This document shows, in pieces, positions 50,553-57,068 of a stretch of DNA of 64,000 bases. The position numbers and the translations under genes are program-made. The stretch's first letter is position 1. Every line of letters begins with the position of its first letter. The notes below the pieces were generated by a model. The model was not told where the DNA came from. It worked only from the letters and a program-made list of their open reading frames with translations, and ran no database searches. Origin of the DNA: Candidatus Thermoflexus japonica (lineage in GTDB: Bacteria; Chloroflexota; Anaerolineae; Thermoflexales; Thermoflexaceae); contig BEHY01000002.1 in assembly GCA_002898735.1 (NCBI GenBank), forward strand, positions 46,419 through 110,418. Reading direction: 5' to 3'.

Positions 50553-50852
50553 TCACGCGCGCACCCGGCGTGCGGCCAGGGCCGTCTGGGAGATCCCGAC
50601 GAACAACACGATGAAGGCCAGCAGATCCAGGACCTCGGCCAGGGTGTGGGCGAAGAGGACGACCGTGATATCGAGGTGATAGGTGATGTAGAAGATCTCG
50701 GCCAGCGCGTAGAGCGTGAACCCCCAGCCGAAGGTGGCGGCGCCTGCGCGGAAGCTCTGATAGGCGAAGTAGGCGCCGATCAGGAAGGCCACCAGATGAA
50801 CCAGGATGAAGACCCCTGGCGGCAGCGCGTTGATAAACCCTCCGAACGGCAT
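50553..50852 (-). CDS. Small three- or four-helix membrane protein
   Basis: A 99-residue hydrophobic protein starting MPFGGFINALPPGVFILVHL with AAAGGAGGATGCC upstream of ATG 50852. Helices are about residues 14-36 (FILVHLVAFLIGAYFAYQSF), 42-62 and 66-90. It has His residues in helices 1 and 2-3 (LVHL, YHLD, FAHT) that could bind heme, though no family is recognised. Neighbours are the cupredoxin gene and the TrmB-like regulator on the same strand. Confidence 0.65.
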   Translation of the reverse strand: MPFGGFINALPPGVFILVHLVAFLIGAYFAYQSFRAGAATFGWGFTLYALAEIFYITYHLDITVVLFAHTLAEVLDLLAFIVLFVGISQTALAARRVRA

Positions 50853-51072
50853 GGCATCCTCCTTTCGCTGAGATCCATGGATCGGCCACGCGCCGGCCCG
50901 CGTGGCCGCTGAGGGGATCTGCCAGGCCTTTCCTCCGCGCGGCCGGGCCCGGAGGCAGGCCTCCTGCACCCCGTGGGTGGAATGGGCCCATATCCGGTCT
51001 TATATGCGGGCAGCGGCACCTCCCTTCTCCCGGAGGATCCGCAGAAAGCGATCGCGAATCGCCGGGCGATGC

Positions 51073-51888
51073 TTATGACGCGCTTTTTCGGGCGAGCCGT
51101 CGGCGCACCGTCGTGAGCAGCCTGCGGGCCGGCGGGCGGAGCCGCCGGACCTCATCGCCCAGCTCCTGGACGGTGGCGGCCAGGGCGATGCTGTGCCGGA
51201 TGTAGTCCTGCATCAGATCCACCAGCATCCGCTGCCGGGTTCGGAGCCCATGGGCCTCGGTTTCCCCCCGGAGCTCCCCGGCCACGACCTCCTCCTCATC
51301 CGCTACCAGGATCAACCATCGGGCGGCGGAGGCCGGGGCGATCCGGTAGCGATGGAGTTCCCCCCGGCACCCCTCGCAGGCTGAGGCACATGCCGCCAGG
51401 CACAGCGTGGTGATCCGCACCCCTCGGGCTTCCGCGCGGGTCAGCGGCATCGCGAGGGCGCTCGCCTCGGGCGGCCACAGGGCGATCCAGATCGTGCGCG
51501 TGGCCCTATCCAGGAGCGCCCGGGCATGATCCAGGAACGCGGAATATCCGGAGAGACTCCACACCGGCTCCGGCTCCGGCGCGGGGCCGAGGGCCTCCAG
51601 CGCCTTCCGTGCCGCGGCAAGGGTCTCCTCAAAGCGGCGATCCAGTCGCTTGAGGAATTCCCCCGGCGGCGCCGGGGCGTAGCGAGTGCCCTCCGGCGTC
51701 TCCACCCGCATCACCGCCCCTCGCTCCTCCAGGCGCTGGAGCACCGGGTAGATATTCGGCCGGGGGATGCCCGAGCGTTTGGCCAGCTCGTAGCCGGTCA
51801 GGGGATATGCCTGCAGAAGAGTCACATAGGCCCGGGCTTCGTATTCGCTGAACCCCAGCTGTTGCAGCAACTCGATCGCGTCGGCCAT
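51073..51888 (-). CDS. TrmB-like transcriptional regulator with Cys cluster
   Basis: A 271-residue regulator. Residues 1-75 are a TrmB winged helix (LLQQLGFSEYEARAYVTLLQ, then GIPRPNIYPVLQRLEERGAV). The C-terminal sensor part has LCLAACASACEGCRGELHRY, with four Cys spaced C-x3-C-x3-C-x2-C, which could hold an Fe-S cluster or metal. TrmB proteins usually sense sugars, so a Cys cluster suggests a redox or NO sensor in this locus (inference). No effector can be named. 33 bases separate it from the upstream DUF2231 gene. Confidence 0.82.
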   Translation of the reverse strand: MADAIELLQQLGFSEYEARAYVTLLQAYPLTGYELAKRSGIPRPNIYPVLQRLEERGAVMRVETPEGTRYAPAPPGEFLKRLDRRFEETLAAARKALEALGPAPEPEPVWSLSGYSAFLDHARALLDRATRTIWIALWPPEASALAMPLTRAEARGVRITTLCLAACASACEGCRGELHRYRIAPASAARWLILVADEEEVVAGELRGETEAHGLRTRQRMLVDLMQDYIRHSIALAATVQELGDEVRRLRPPARRLLTTVRRRLARKSAS

Positions 51889-51921
51889 GCCGCTTCCTTC
51901 CAGAGGGAGGATTCTCGCTTT

Positions 51922-52428
51922 TCACCGAGAAGCGCCCACCCGCATCCCGTGCCGGTAGACCAGCTCCCCGCCCAGGAAGTTGCCGAGGAGCAGGAGCCCG
52001 ACGCCCAGAAAGGCGAGGGCGAGGGGGAGGATGGGCGTGCGCGCGGACCCCGGATCGAGGGCTCGTAACCCGGCGCTCACTGCAAAGCTGGTGGTCGCTC
52101 CGACCTGGGCGAGCAGATGCTGCCATCCCAGCCGGCGTTTCCGGGAGCCGGGGACAGTGGGCAGGAAGTCCAGGAGACCCGTGAGGATGGCCACGCCCGC
52201 CATCCCCAGCCCCAGCAGGATGTCATAGAAGGCGGCGCGGACCAGCGTGGGATCCGGCCGGATCCAGGAGAGGAGATCGAACAGGAGGGCGGCCGGCCAT
52301 AACCCCGCCGGGAAGTGAATCACAAGGGCATGGGTGGGGTGCCCGATGGGCTTGCCCTGGAGGACCTCCCGCAGCGTCCAGCCGCCTCCGATCGACCACT
52401 GGCTCCCTTTCACGCGCAGCCTCCGCAT
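51922..52428 (-). CDS. DUF2231 membrane protein
   Basis: A 168-residue protein with four membrane helices. It has GHPTHALVIHFPAGLWPAAL then FDLLSWI (the DUF2231 signature with conserved His residues), LLGLGMAGVAILTGLLDFL and LAFLGVGLLLLGNFLGGELVYRHG. DUF2231 proteins are often found beside cytochrome or Rieske genes and their His residues suggest heme binding. The start at 52428 lies directly after the stop of the small CxxC protein gene on the same strand, so they are co-transcribed. Confidence 0.82.
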   Translation of the reverse strand: MRRLRVKGSQWSIGGGWTLREVLQGKPIGHPTHALVIHFPAGLWPAALLFDLLSWIRPDPTLVRAAFYDILLGLGMAGVAILTGLLDFLPTVPGSRKRRLGWQHLLAQVGATTSFAVSAGLRALDPGSARTPILPLALAFLGVGLLLLGNFLGGELVYRHGMRVGASR

Positions 52429-52431
52429 CCC

Positions 52432-52635
52432 TTAACGCTTCGGAGCGCCGGGGGTCCAGACGCGGCTGCGGATCTCCCCGCGCAGGACCTTCTCCATCGT
52501 CTCCGTCATGTTCCGCCAGACCTGCTCCACGGAGAGGTCCTCCGCCTTCGCCGCCTCCACCAGGTGCTGCATCGTGATGTGGCGCGGATCCCCGTGCCCG
52601 GCATCCGGCTCCATGCAACCGCACGAGAGACACAT
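52432..52635 (-). CDS. Small Cys-rich protein (MCLSCGC type)
   Basis: A 67-residue protein that begins MCLSCGCMEPDAGHGDPRHI and continues with a helix (MQHLVEAAKAEDLSVEQVWR). This compact C-x2-C-x-C...H start is shared by a widespread small hypothetical family of Actinobacteria and Chloroflexi; it probably binds zinc or another metal. SD AAAGGAGG before the ATG at 52635. The next gene downstream begins 4 bases on. Confidence 0.75.
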   Translation of the reverse strand: MCLSCGCMEPDAGHGDPRHITMQHLVEAAKAEDLSVEQVWRNMTETMEKVLRGEIRSRVWTPGAPKR

Positions 52636-52784
52636 GGCGAACCTCCTTTAGGAGTTATATAAGCAACTACTATTATAGGCGGAACAGACAACGCTGTCAA
52701 ATCGAGGAGAGGCCGGGGACGCCGTTGAGGGGGTCCGCTGGAGGAGGCCCCGGCCGGGCCCCCAGGGCCCCCAGCGGAAGGGGA

Positions 52785-53090
52785 TCAGCGGGCGGCTTCG
52801 CGGACCCGCTCGTGCTCCAGGTTGAAGTCCCAGTAGCCAGGTCCTTCCGTGAAGAAGCGGCGGTTTTCTTCGATGTCCTTGCGATAGGCTTCTGGAACCT
52901 CGTCCTCAGGGAAGATCGCCTGGGCCGGGCACACGGGCACGCATGCCCCGCAGTCGATGCAGGTGTCCGGATCGATGTAGAAATAGGGCCAGTTCGGATC
53001 GCCTTTCGGGCCGGGGACGATGCAGCTGACCGGGCAGACCTCGACGCAGGCCCCATCCCGGATGCAGAGGCTGGTGATCACGTGAGGCAT
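52785..53090 (-). CDS. 7Fe/8Fe-type ferredoxin
   Basis: A 101-residue ferredoxin. The first cluster motif is CIRDGACVEVCPVSCI and the second CIDCGACVPVCPAQAI, which resemble FdxA-type [3Fe-4S][4Fe-4S] ferredoxins. The C-terminal 40 residues are charged and helical (VPEAYRKDIEENRRFF). It is a soluble electron carrier. It overlaps the upstream hemerythrin gene by 13 bases, so both are read from one transcript under the Rrf2 gene. Confidence 0.9.
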   Translation of the reverse strand: MPHVITSLCIRDGACVEVCPVSCIVPGPKGDPNWPYFYIDPDTCIDCGACVPVCPAQAIFPEDEVPEAYRKDIEENRRFFTEGPGYWDFNLEHERVREAAR

Positions 53091-53512
53091 GGGGATCCCT
53101 CCTGAGGGGGGCGCATTTCGGATGGCTCCTCGGCCAGCGGGAATACCTCTTTTTCCTCCACATCGAAGTGTTCCTGGGAGAGCTGCAGGAGCGTCCAGAG
53201 GTCTTCCCGCGGATCGGGGCTCCCGAGCGCCGCCCGCAGCGTCTCCCGGACTTCCTCATGGACGAGCTCCATCATCTCCACGAGGCGGCGGGCCTGGGGC
53301 GAACGCTTCCGGAGATGCGCGAACAGCTCCTCCTCCTCGTAGCGCGCGTGATCTTCCAGCGCTTCGAACAGCATTCGCCCGCGCTCCTTCAGGGCTTCCG
53401 GAGGCACGTCCTCCGTCAGCCAGTCGGCCATGCGAGCGATCATCTGACGGAGCAGGCGATGCTCCGCTCGCAGGGCCGCCGCGATGGCGGGAAGCGATCC
53501 GTTCGGTTCCAT
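53078..53512 (-). CDS. Hemerythrin-like protein
   Basis: A 144-residue four-helix protein of the hemerythrin HHE family. It has LRAEHRLLRQMIARM, FEALEDHARYEEEELFAHLR (H-x3-E), ELVHEEVRETL and LSQEHFDVEEKEVFPLAEE, giving the His/Glu set for a di-iron site. Such proteins bind O2 or NO and help repair Fe-S clusters. The ATG at 53512 has AAGGAG six bases upstream; 53533 (ATGA overlap with Rrf2) is the alternative. It lies between the Rrf2 and ferredoxin genes. Confidence 0.87.
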   Translation of the reverse strand: MEPNGSLPAIAAALRAEHRLLRQMIARMADWLTEDVPPEALKERGRMLFEALEDHARYEEEELFAHLRKRSPQARRLVEMMELVHEEVRETLRAALGSPDPREDLWTLLQLSQEHFDVEEKEVFPLAEEPSEMRPPQEGSPCLT

Positions 53513-53529
53513 GGATGACTCCTTCTGGT

Positions 53530-54093
53530 TCATCGGGGGAATTCAGGGGGCGCCTGGGCGAACTCAGGGCCTATCGATCCCCCCTGAGATCCGCGCGACA
53601 GGTCACCGCGTTTTCGTTCCCGCATCGCCAGGTCGGCGATGGTCTGGCAGGCCATCCACGCGCAGAGATCCGCCTCGATCCGGGACCACAGTTCGTGCAA
53701 CGCACACGCCTCCGGGTGCGGGCATGGGTGGAGCACGAGAGGCCCCTCCAGGCTTTGCGCCACGTCCAGGAGGGTGATCCGGTCGGCGGGGCGGATCAGC
53801 CGGACCCCGCCCTTCCGGCCGCGGCGGACGTCGATGTATCCGGAGGCCTGGAGCCTTTTCAGGACTTTGTAGAGGAAGGCAGGAGGGATGTTCTGGCGAC
53901 AGGCGATGCCCCGGGCCTGGGCCCTCCATCCGGTGGGCCGTGTGGCCAGGTCGACCAGGATGCGGATCGCATAGTCGACCCGGGGGGAGATCTTCAGGAT
54001 GGGGAGGACCCTCGCGGGCTCCCTGCGGGCTTTCGAGGAAGCTCCCTTTCGATCGGTTGAAGACCGGTGGCCATCCCTTCCCCGCTGCCACAT
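53530..54093 (-). CDS. Rrf2 family regulator (IscR/NsrR-like)
   Basis: A 187-residue regulator. After a 30-residue basic extension, the winged helix reads KISPRVDYAIRILVDLATRP and QNIPPAFLYKVLKRLQASGY then VRRGRKGGVRLIRP. The cluster region is LVLHPCPHPEACALHELW: compared with IscR it keeps the second and third Cys and the following His, but the first Cys position is Pro, with a His two residues before the Cys. Rrf2 members of this kind sense Fe-S status or NO. The ATG at 54093 (GGGAG upstream) is the best start; the core itself has no ATG. It is divergent from the hemerythrin-DUF2249 gene. Confidence 0.85.
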   Translation of the reverse strand: MWQRGRDGHRSSTDRKGASSKARREPARVLPILKISPRVDYAIRILVDLATRPTGWRAQARGIACRQNIPPAFLYKVLKRLQASGYIDVRRGRKGGVRLIRPADRITLLDVAQSLEGPLVLHPCPHPEACALHELWSRIEADLCAWMACQTIADLAMRERKRGDLSRGSQGGSIGPEFAQAPPEFPR

Positions 54094-54328
54094 CCATGCC
54101 GCTCCCTGTCTCAAGTTTTCGCCTCTGGCCGGCTTCGGCCTGTTTCCCATCCCCCGTGAAGATGCTGGTTCATGTTGGCAAACAGAACTTTGCGCTGGAG
54201 CAAATGGAAAGCAGGATCGGATAATCGCGCCGGCTTCCTGGGAAAGTTTGCTACGGATCAAAGTCAGATCGCATCCCTCACGGTATATCCGAAACGGAGT
54301 GAATGGGATCTCCACTCTGGAGGCAAGC
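54094..54328. promoter_or_regulatory. Divergent regulatory region, Rrf2 / NO-locus genes
   Basis: 235 bases between the Rrf2 gene (minus) and the hemerythrin-DUF2249 gene (plus). AT content is higher than in the neighbours. A possible -10 TATATC (54281 region) precedes the plus-strand gene. No clear Rrf2 or FNR box was found by eye. It is the natural site for autoregulation. Confidence 0.45.
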
Positions 54329-55051
54329 ATGGGCGTGGCGGAAGCGTTCCGCGAGCATCACCGCATGTTGCTGGAATATCTGGATGCCTATCGGGAGGGG
54401 TCGTCCCTCTCCCCGGCGGAGCTCCAGAGCCTGCGGGACTTTCTCCTGCATGATCTGTTGCCCCATGCGCAGGGGGAGGAGCGAGCGCTGTATCCGGCGG
54501 TGGAGCCCCTGATCCGGCGCTACGGCCGGGCGACGGCCACCATGCAGGTGGACCATGAGTTCATCGAGGGATACATCCGGCAGATCGACGAGCTGATCGA
54601 CCGGATCCAGCGGGCCGGGCCGGAGGACCGGGCGAGTGCGGAGCGGACGCTCCGGCGGCTGCTGATCGAGCTTTACGCCCTCCTTCGGGTCCACATGGCC
54701 AAAGAAGAGCGAGTTTATCTCCCGCTCTTCGAGGCCCATCTTTCCCCTGAGGAGCAGCAGCGGGTGTTCGAAGCCATGCACGAGAAGGAGGGGGAGTCCG
54801 GGCTTGTGGTCGTCCAGGAACTGGATGTGCGATCGGTGCCGCCACCCCAGCGACACCCCCTGATTTTCCAGACCTTTGAGGCGCTGCGGCCGGGGGAGGC
54901 CTTCATCCTGATCAACGACCACGATCCGAAGCCCCTGTATTACCAGTTCCAGTATGAGCGCCCGGGGCAGTTCGACTGGGCCTATCTGGAGCAGGGGCCG
55001 GAGGTCTGGCGGGTGCGCATCGGGCGTCGGGCCGCTGACCCCGGAGCGTGA
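54329..55051 (+). CDS. Hemerythrin-DUF2249 fusion protein
   Basis: A 240-residue two-domain protein. Residues 1-150 are a hemerythrin HHE domain (FREHHRMLLEYLD, HDLLPHAQGEERALY with H46/E50, QVDHEFIEGYI, RVHMAKEERVYLPLFE). Residues 165-235 are DUF2249: VQELDVRSVPPPQRHPLIFQ, then ILINDHDPKPLYYQFQYE and VWRVRIGRR. The same pairing occurs in proteins for NO response and Fe-S repair. The ATG at 54329 has GGAGGCAAG. Gene order with the HCO genes downstream suggests one operon. Confidence 0.9.
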   Translation: MGVAEAFREHHRMLLEYLDAYREGSSLSPAELQSLRDFLLHDLLPHAQGEERALYPAVEPLIRRYGRATATMQVDHEFIEGYIRQIDELIDRIQRAGPEDRASAERTLRRLLIELYALLRVHMAKEERVYLPLFEAHLSPEEQQRVFEAMHEKEGESGLVVVQELDVRSVPPPQRHPLIFQTFEALRPGEAFILINDHDPKPLYYQFQYERPGQFDWAYLEQGPEVWRVRIGRRAADPGA

Positions 55052-55065
55052 AGAGGAGGGGAGCG

Positions 55066-56322
55066 ATGAGGGGGGAGGATACCAAGCGGGCCCTGACCCC
55101 CAAGGCATTGATGGAGATCTGGATCGGCGCGCTGGGATGTTTTATCCTGGCGGGGGCCACTGGCGTGCTGTTCCGTTATGGGATGCTGGCGGGGCTGCCG
55201 ATTGGCCTGATGCTGGGAAACCTGCGGCACGCCCATTCCCATCTGATGTATTTCGGATGGGTCACGCCAGCGCTGATGGCTATGATCGCCTGGCATCTCT
55301 TTGGAGAGCGGATCCCGGCGGGAATGGCCTGGATCCTCCGGATCACCCTTCTGGCGGGCCTGGCGGCTTATATCCCCTTTTTGCTTTATGGGTATCAGCC
55401 CGTGGAATGGGCTGGGAAGCGGCTTCCGCTGGCCACCATCACGGCCGGCCTGAATATTCTGGTGTGGTATGCCTATGGAGGCGCCTATTTCTACCTGACT
55501 CGTGGAGTTCATCATCCCGCCCGTCCGTGGTGGGATCTGGGGGTGTTTTTCTTGCTGTTATCCTCCCTGGGCGCGTGGGGACGGGCTGTCCTGGCCTTCC
55601 GGCGAGTGGAGGATCCCTTCTGGACGGATGCCACGGTTCACTTTTTCCTCAATCTTTTTGCGGATGGCTGGCTCACCCCCACCATGATCGGCCTGGCTGG
55701 GGCGGGGAATCCGGATGGGTTTCGCTCATTCCCACGGTGGATATGGTGGGCACTGGCCGTTGGGACGCCCGGGCTGTTCCTACTGACCGTGCCGCCGGCC
55801 GGGACGCCGTTCGGGTTGCGGGCGGTTGCCGGGATCAGCGGAGGGATCGTGACCATCGCCCTGCTGGCGGCTGTGCGCAACCTATTTTGGGTGGCGCCCG
55901 AGGGGTGGCGGATCCCACTGGTTTTTCTGGGGTTGCGGGCCCTGGCTGAGCTGGGGTTGAGCGTGCCGGTCATCGCCTCATGGGCGCTGGGAGCTGGGCT
56001 TCGCATCTTCTACCTGCATCTGCTGCTCCTGGGGTTTGTCACGCTGGGATTGATGGCCAGCGCTCGCTCGATCTGGGGAGCTCGCGCCGCCCCCTGGTTC
56101 CGGGCGATGTCCTCTGCGATCGGCGTCCTGCTGCTTTCCCTGATCCCCCTCACGGGCCTCTGGCCGCCGGCCTGGGGCGGGCGATGGACGCTCCAGGTGG
56201 CCTTCATCGGCGCGCTGCTCCCCGTTGCCGTTGCTCTGGGGATGCTTGGGCGGATTCTCCAGGAGCTTATGATCCGGACGAGCGGGGCTCTTCCATCCCC
56301 TCAAAAGGAGGCTATTCCATGA
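55066..56322 (+). CDS. HCO/NnrS-like polytopic membrane protein
   Basis: A 418-residue protein with about 12 helices. Several helices carry His in heme-protein style: LRHAHSHLMYFGWVTPALMA (residues about 50-70), ATVHFFLNLFADGWLTPTMI and IFYLHLLLLGFVTLGLM. These resemble the helices of heme-copper oxidases and NnrS, but the CuB His pair is not seen. I read it as a non-catalytic relative acting as third subunit or NO-related partner. The ATG at 55066 has AGGAGGGG upstream; a GTG at 55048 overlaps the previous gene. It is coupled by ATGA to the next small gene. Confidence 0.7.
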   Translation: MRGEDTKRALTPKALMEIWIGALGCFILAGATGVLFRYGMLAGLPIGLMLGNLRHAHSHLMYFGWVTPALMAMIAWHLFGERIPAGMAWILRITLLAGLAAYIPFLLYGYQPVEWAGKRLPLATITAGLNILVWYAYGGAYFYLTRGVHHPARPWWDLGVFFLLLSSLGAWGRAVLAFRRVEDPFWTDATVHFFLNLFADGWLTPTMIGLAGAGNPDGFRSFPRWIWWALAVGTPGLFLLTVPPAGTPFGLRAVAGISGGIVTIALLAAVRNLFWVAPEGWRIPLVFLGLRALAELGLSVPVIASWALGAGLRIFYLHLLLLGFVTLGLMASARSIWGARAAPWFRAMSSAIGVLLLSLIPLTGLWPPAWGGRWTLQVAFIGALLPVAVALGMLGRILQELMIRTSGALPSPQKEAIP

Positions 56323-56441
56323 AAGAAGGTCAGGCGCTTTTCGATAACCTCATTCTCTTGCTGATTCTTTCCCTGGCCATTGCGTTTATTGCCTACAACA
56401 TCTGGGGGATTGTGGATCTGCTGCGGATCCCTCCGGCATGA
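56319..56441 (+). CDS. 40-residue single-helix HCO subunit candidate
   Basis: A short membrane protein beginning MKEGQALFDNLILLLILSLA and ending IWGIVDLLRIPPA, with one helix. AAAGGAGG precedes the ATG, which overlaps the upstream stop (ATGA). Its place directly before the subunit II gene and its size match the small extra subunits of heme-copper oxidases (subunit IIa of ba3, CcoQ of cbb3). Homology cannot be judged from so short a sequence. Confidence 0.7.
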   Translation: MKEGQALFDNLILLLILSLAIAFIAYNIWGIVDLLRIPPA

Positions 56442-56480
56442 AGCCGATAAGGCGAAATTGAGGCCGTCTGGAGGTGAGGA

Positions 56481-57068
56481 ATGATTGCACCGCCTCAGGA
56501 CTGGTGGAAGCCGCTGGGCCGCCTGGAACGTCGCTGGGCACGCATGGCTCTTCTTTGGTGTGTGCTGCTGACGATCGCTATGTTGATCTGGCACCTGGTG
56601 GGCCGTCAACATGTTCCTGTGACTACCTATCGGATCTCCACTTCGGCTTTCCGAAAGCAGGTTGAAGACTTTGTTCGACGATATCAGGTGGGCGAAGAGA
56701 AAGGAATCCCGATCGTCGAACCTCCACCTGGGGATATTTATCTGCTGGCACGGGCGTGGCAATGGTACCCAATCCTTCGCCTGCAGGTTGGGCGAACCTA
56801 TCGGATGCATATTTCGTCATTGGATTACCAGCATGGCTTCTCATTGCAACCTGGCAATCTGAATCTGATGGTGCTCCCCGGCTATGATCATGTGGTTCTC
56901 TTCACCCCGATACGGAGCGGGGAGTATTACATCGTATGCAATGAATACTGCTTCGTTGGCCATCATTTGATGATCGGGAAGCTCCTTATTGATGAAGGTG
57001 TGGCGGAGCGCCGCGATGGGATCCTGTTTCTCCCTCTTTCTCCGCTCGTTGAAGGGAGGTACCCATGA
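56481..57068 (+). CDS. Heme-copper oxidoreductase subunit II, CuA-containing
   Basis: A 195-residue protein with one N-terminal membrane helix (about residues 20-40) and a cupredoxin domain outside the membrane. The CuA site is complete: H118 in ISSLDYQHGFSL, then C153-N-E155-Y-C157-F-V-G-H161-H-L-M164. It therefore can accept electrons from a cytochrome c or cupredoxin. It is shorter than cytochrome c oxidase subunit II and has a single anchor helix, as in ba3-type and some NO reductases. It overlaps the catalytic-subunit start by ATGA. Confidence 0.92.
   Translation: MIAPPQDWWKPLGRLERRWARMALLWCVLLTIAMLIWHLVGRQHVPVTTYRISTSAFRKQVEDFVRRYQVGEEKGIPIVEPPPGDIYLLARAWQWYPILRLQVGRTYRMHISSLDYQHGFSLQPGNLNLMVLPGYDHVVLFTPIRSGEYYIVCNEYCFVGHHLMIGKLLIDEGVAERRDGILFLPLSPLVEGRYP

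Noticed and set aside
54240..54310. FNR/CRP-like box upstream of the hemerythrin-DUF2249 gene
   Set aside because: GGATCAAAGTCAGATC is only a partial inverted match; too weak to call.
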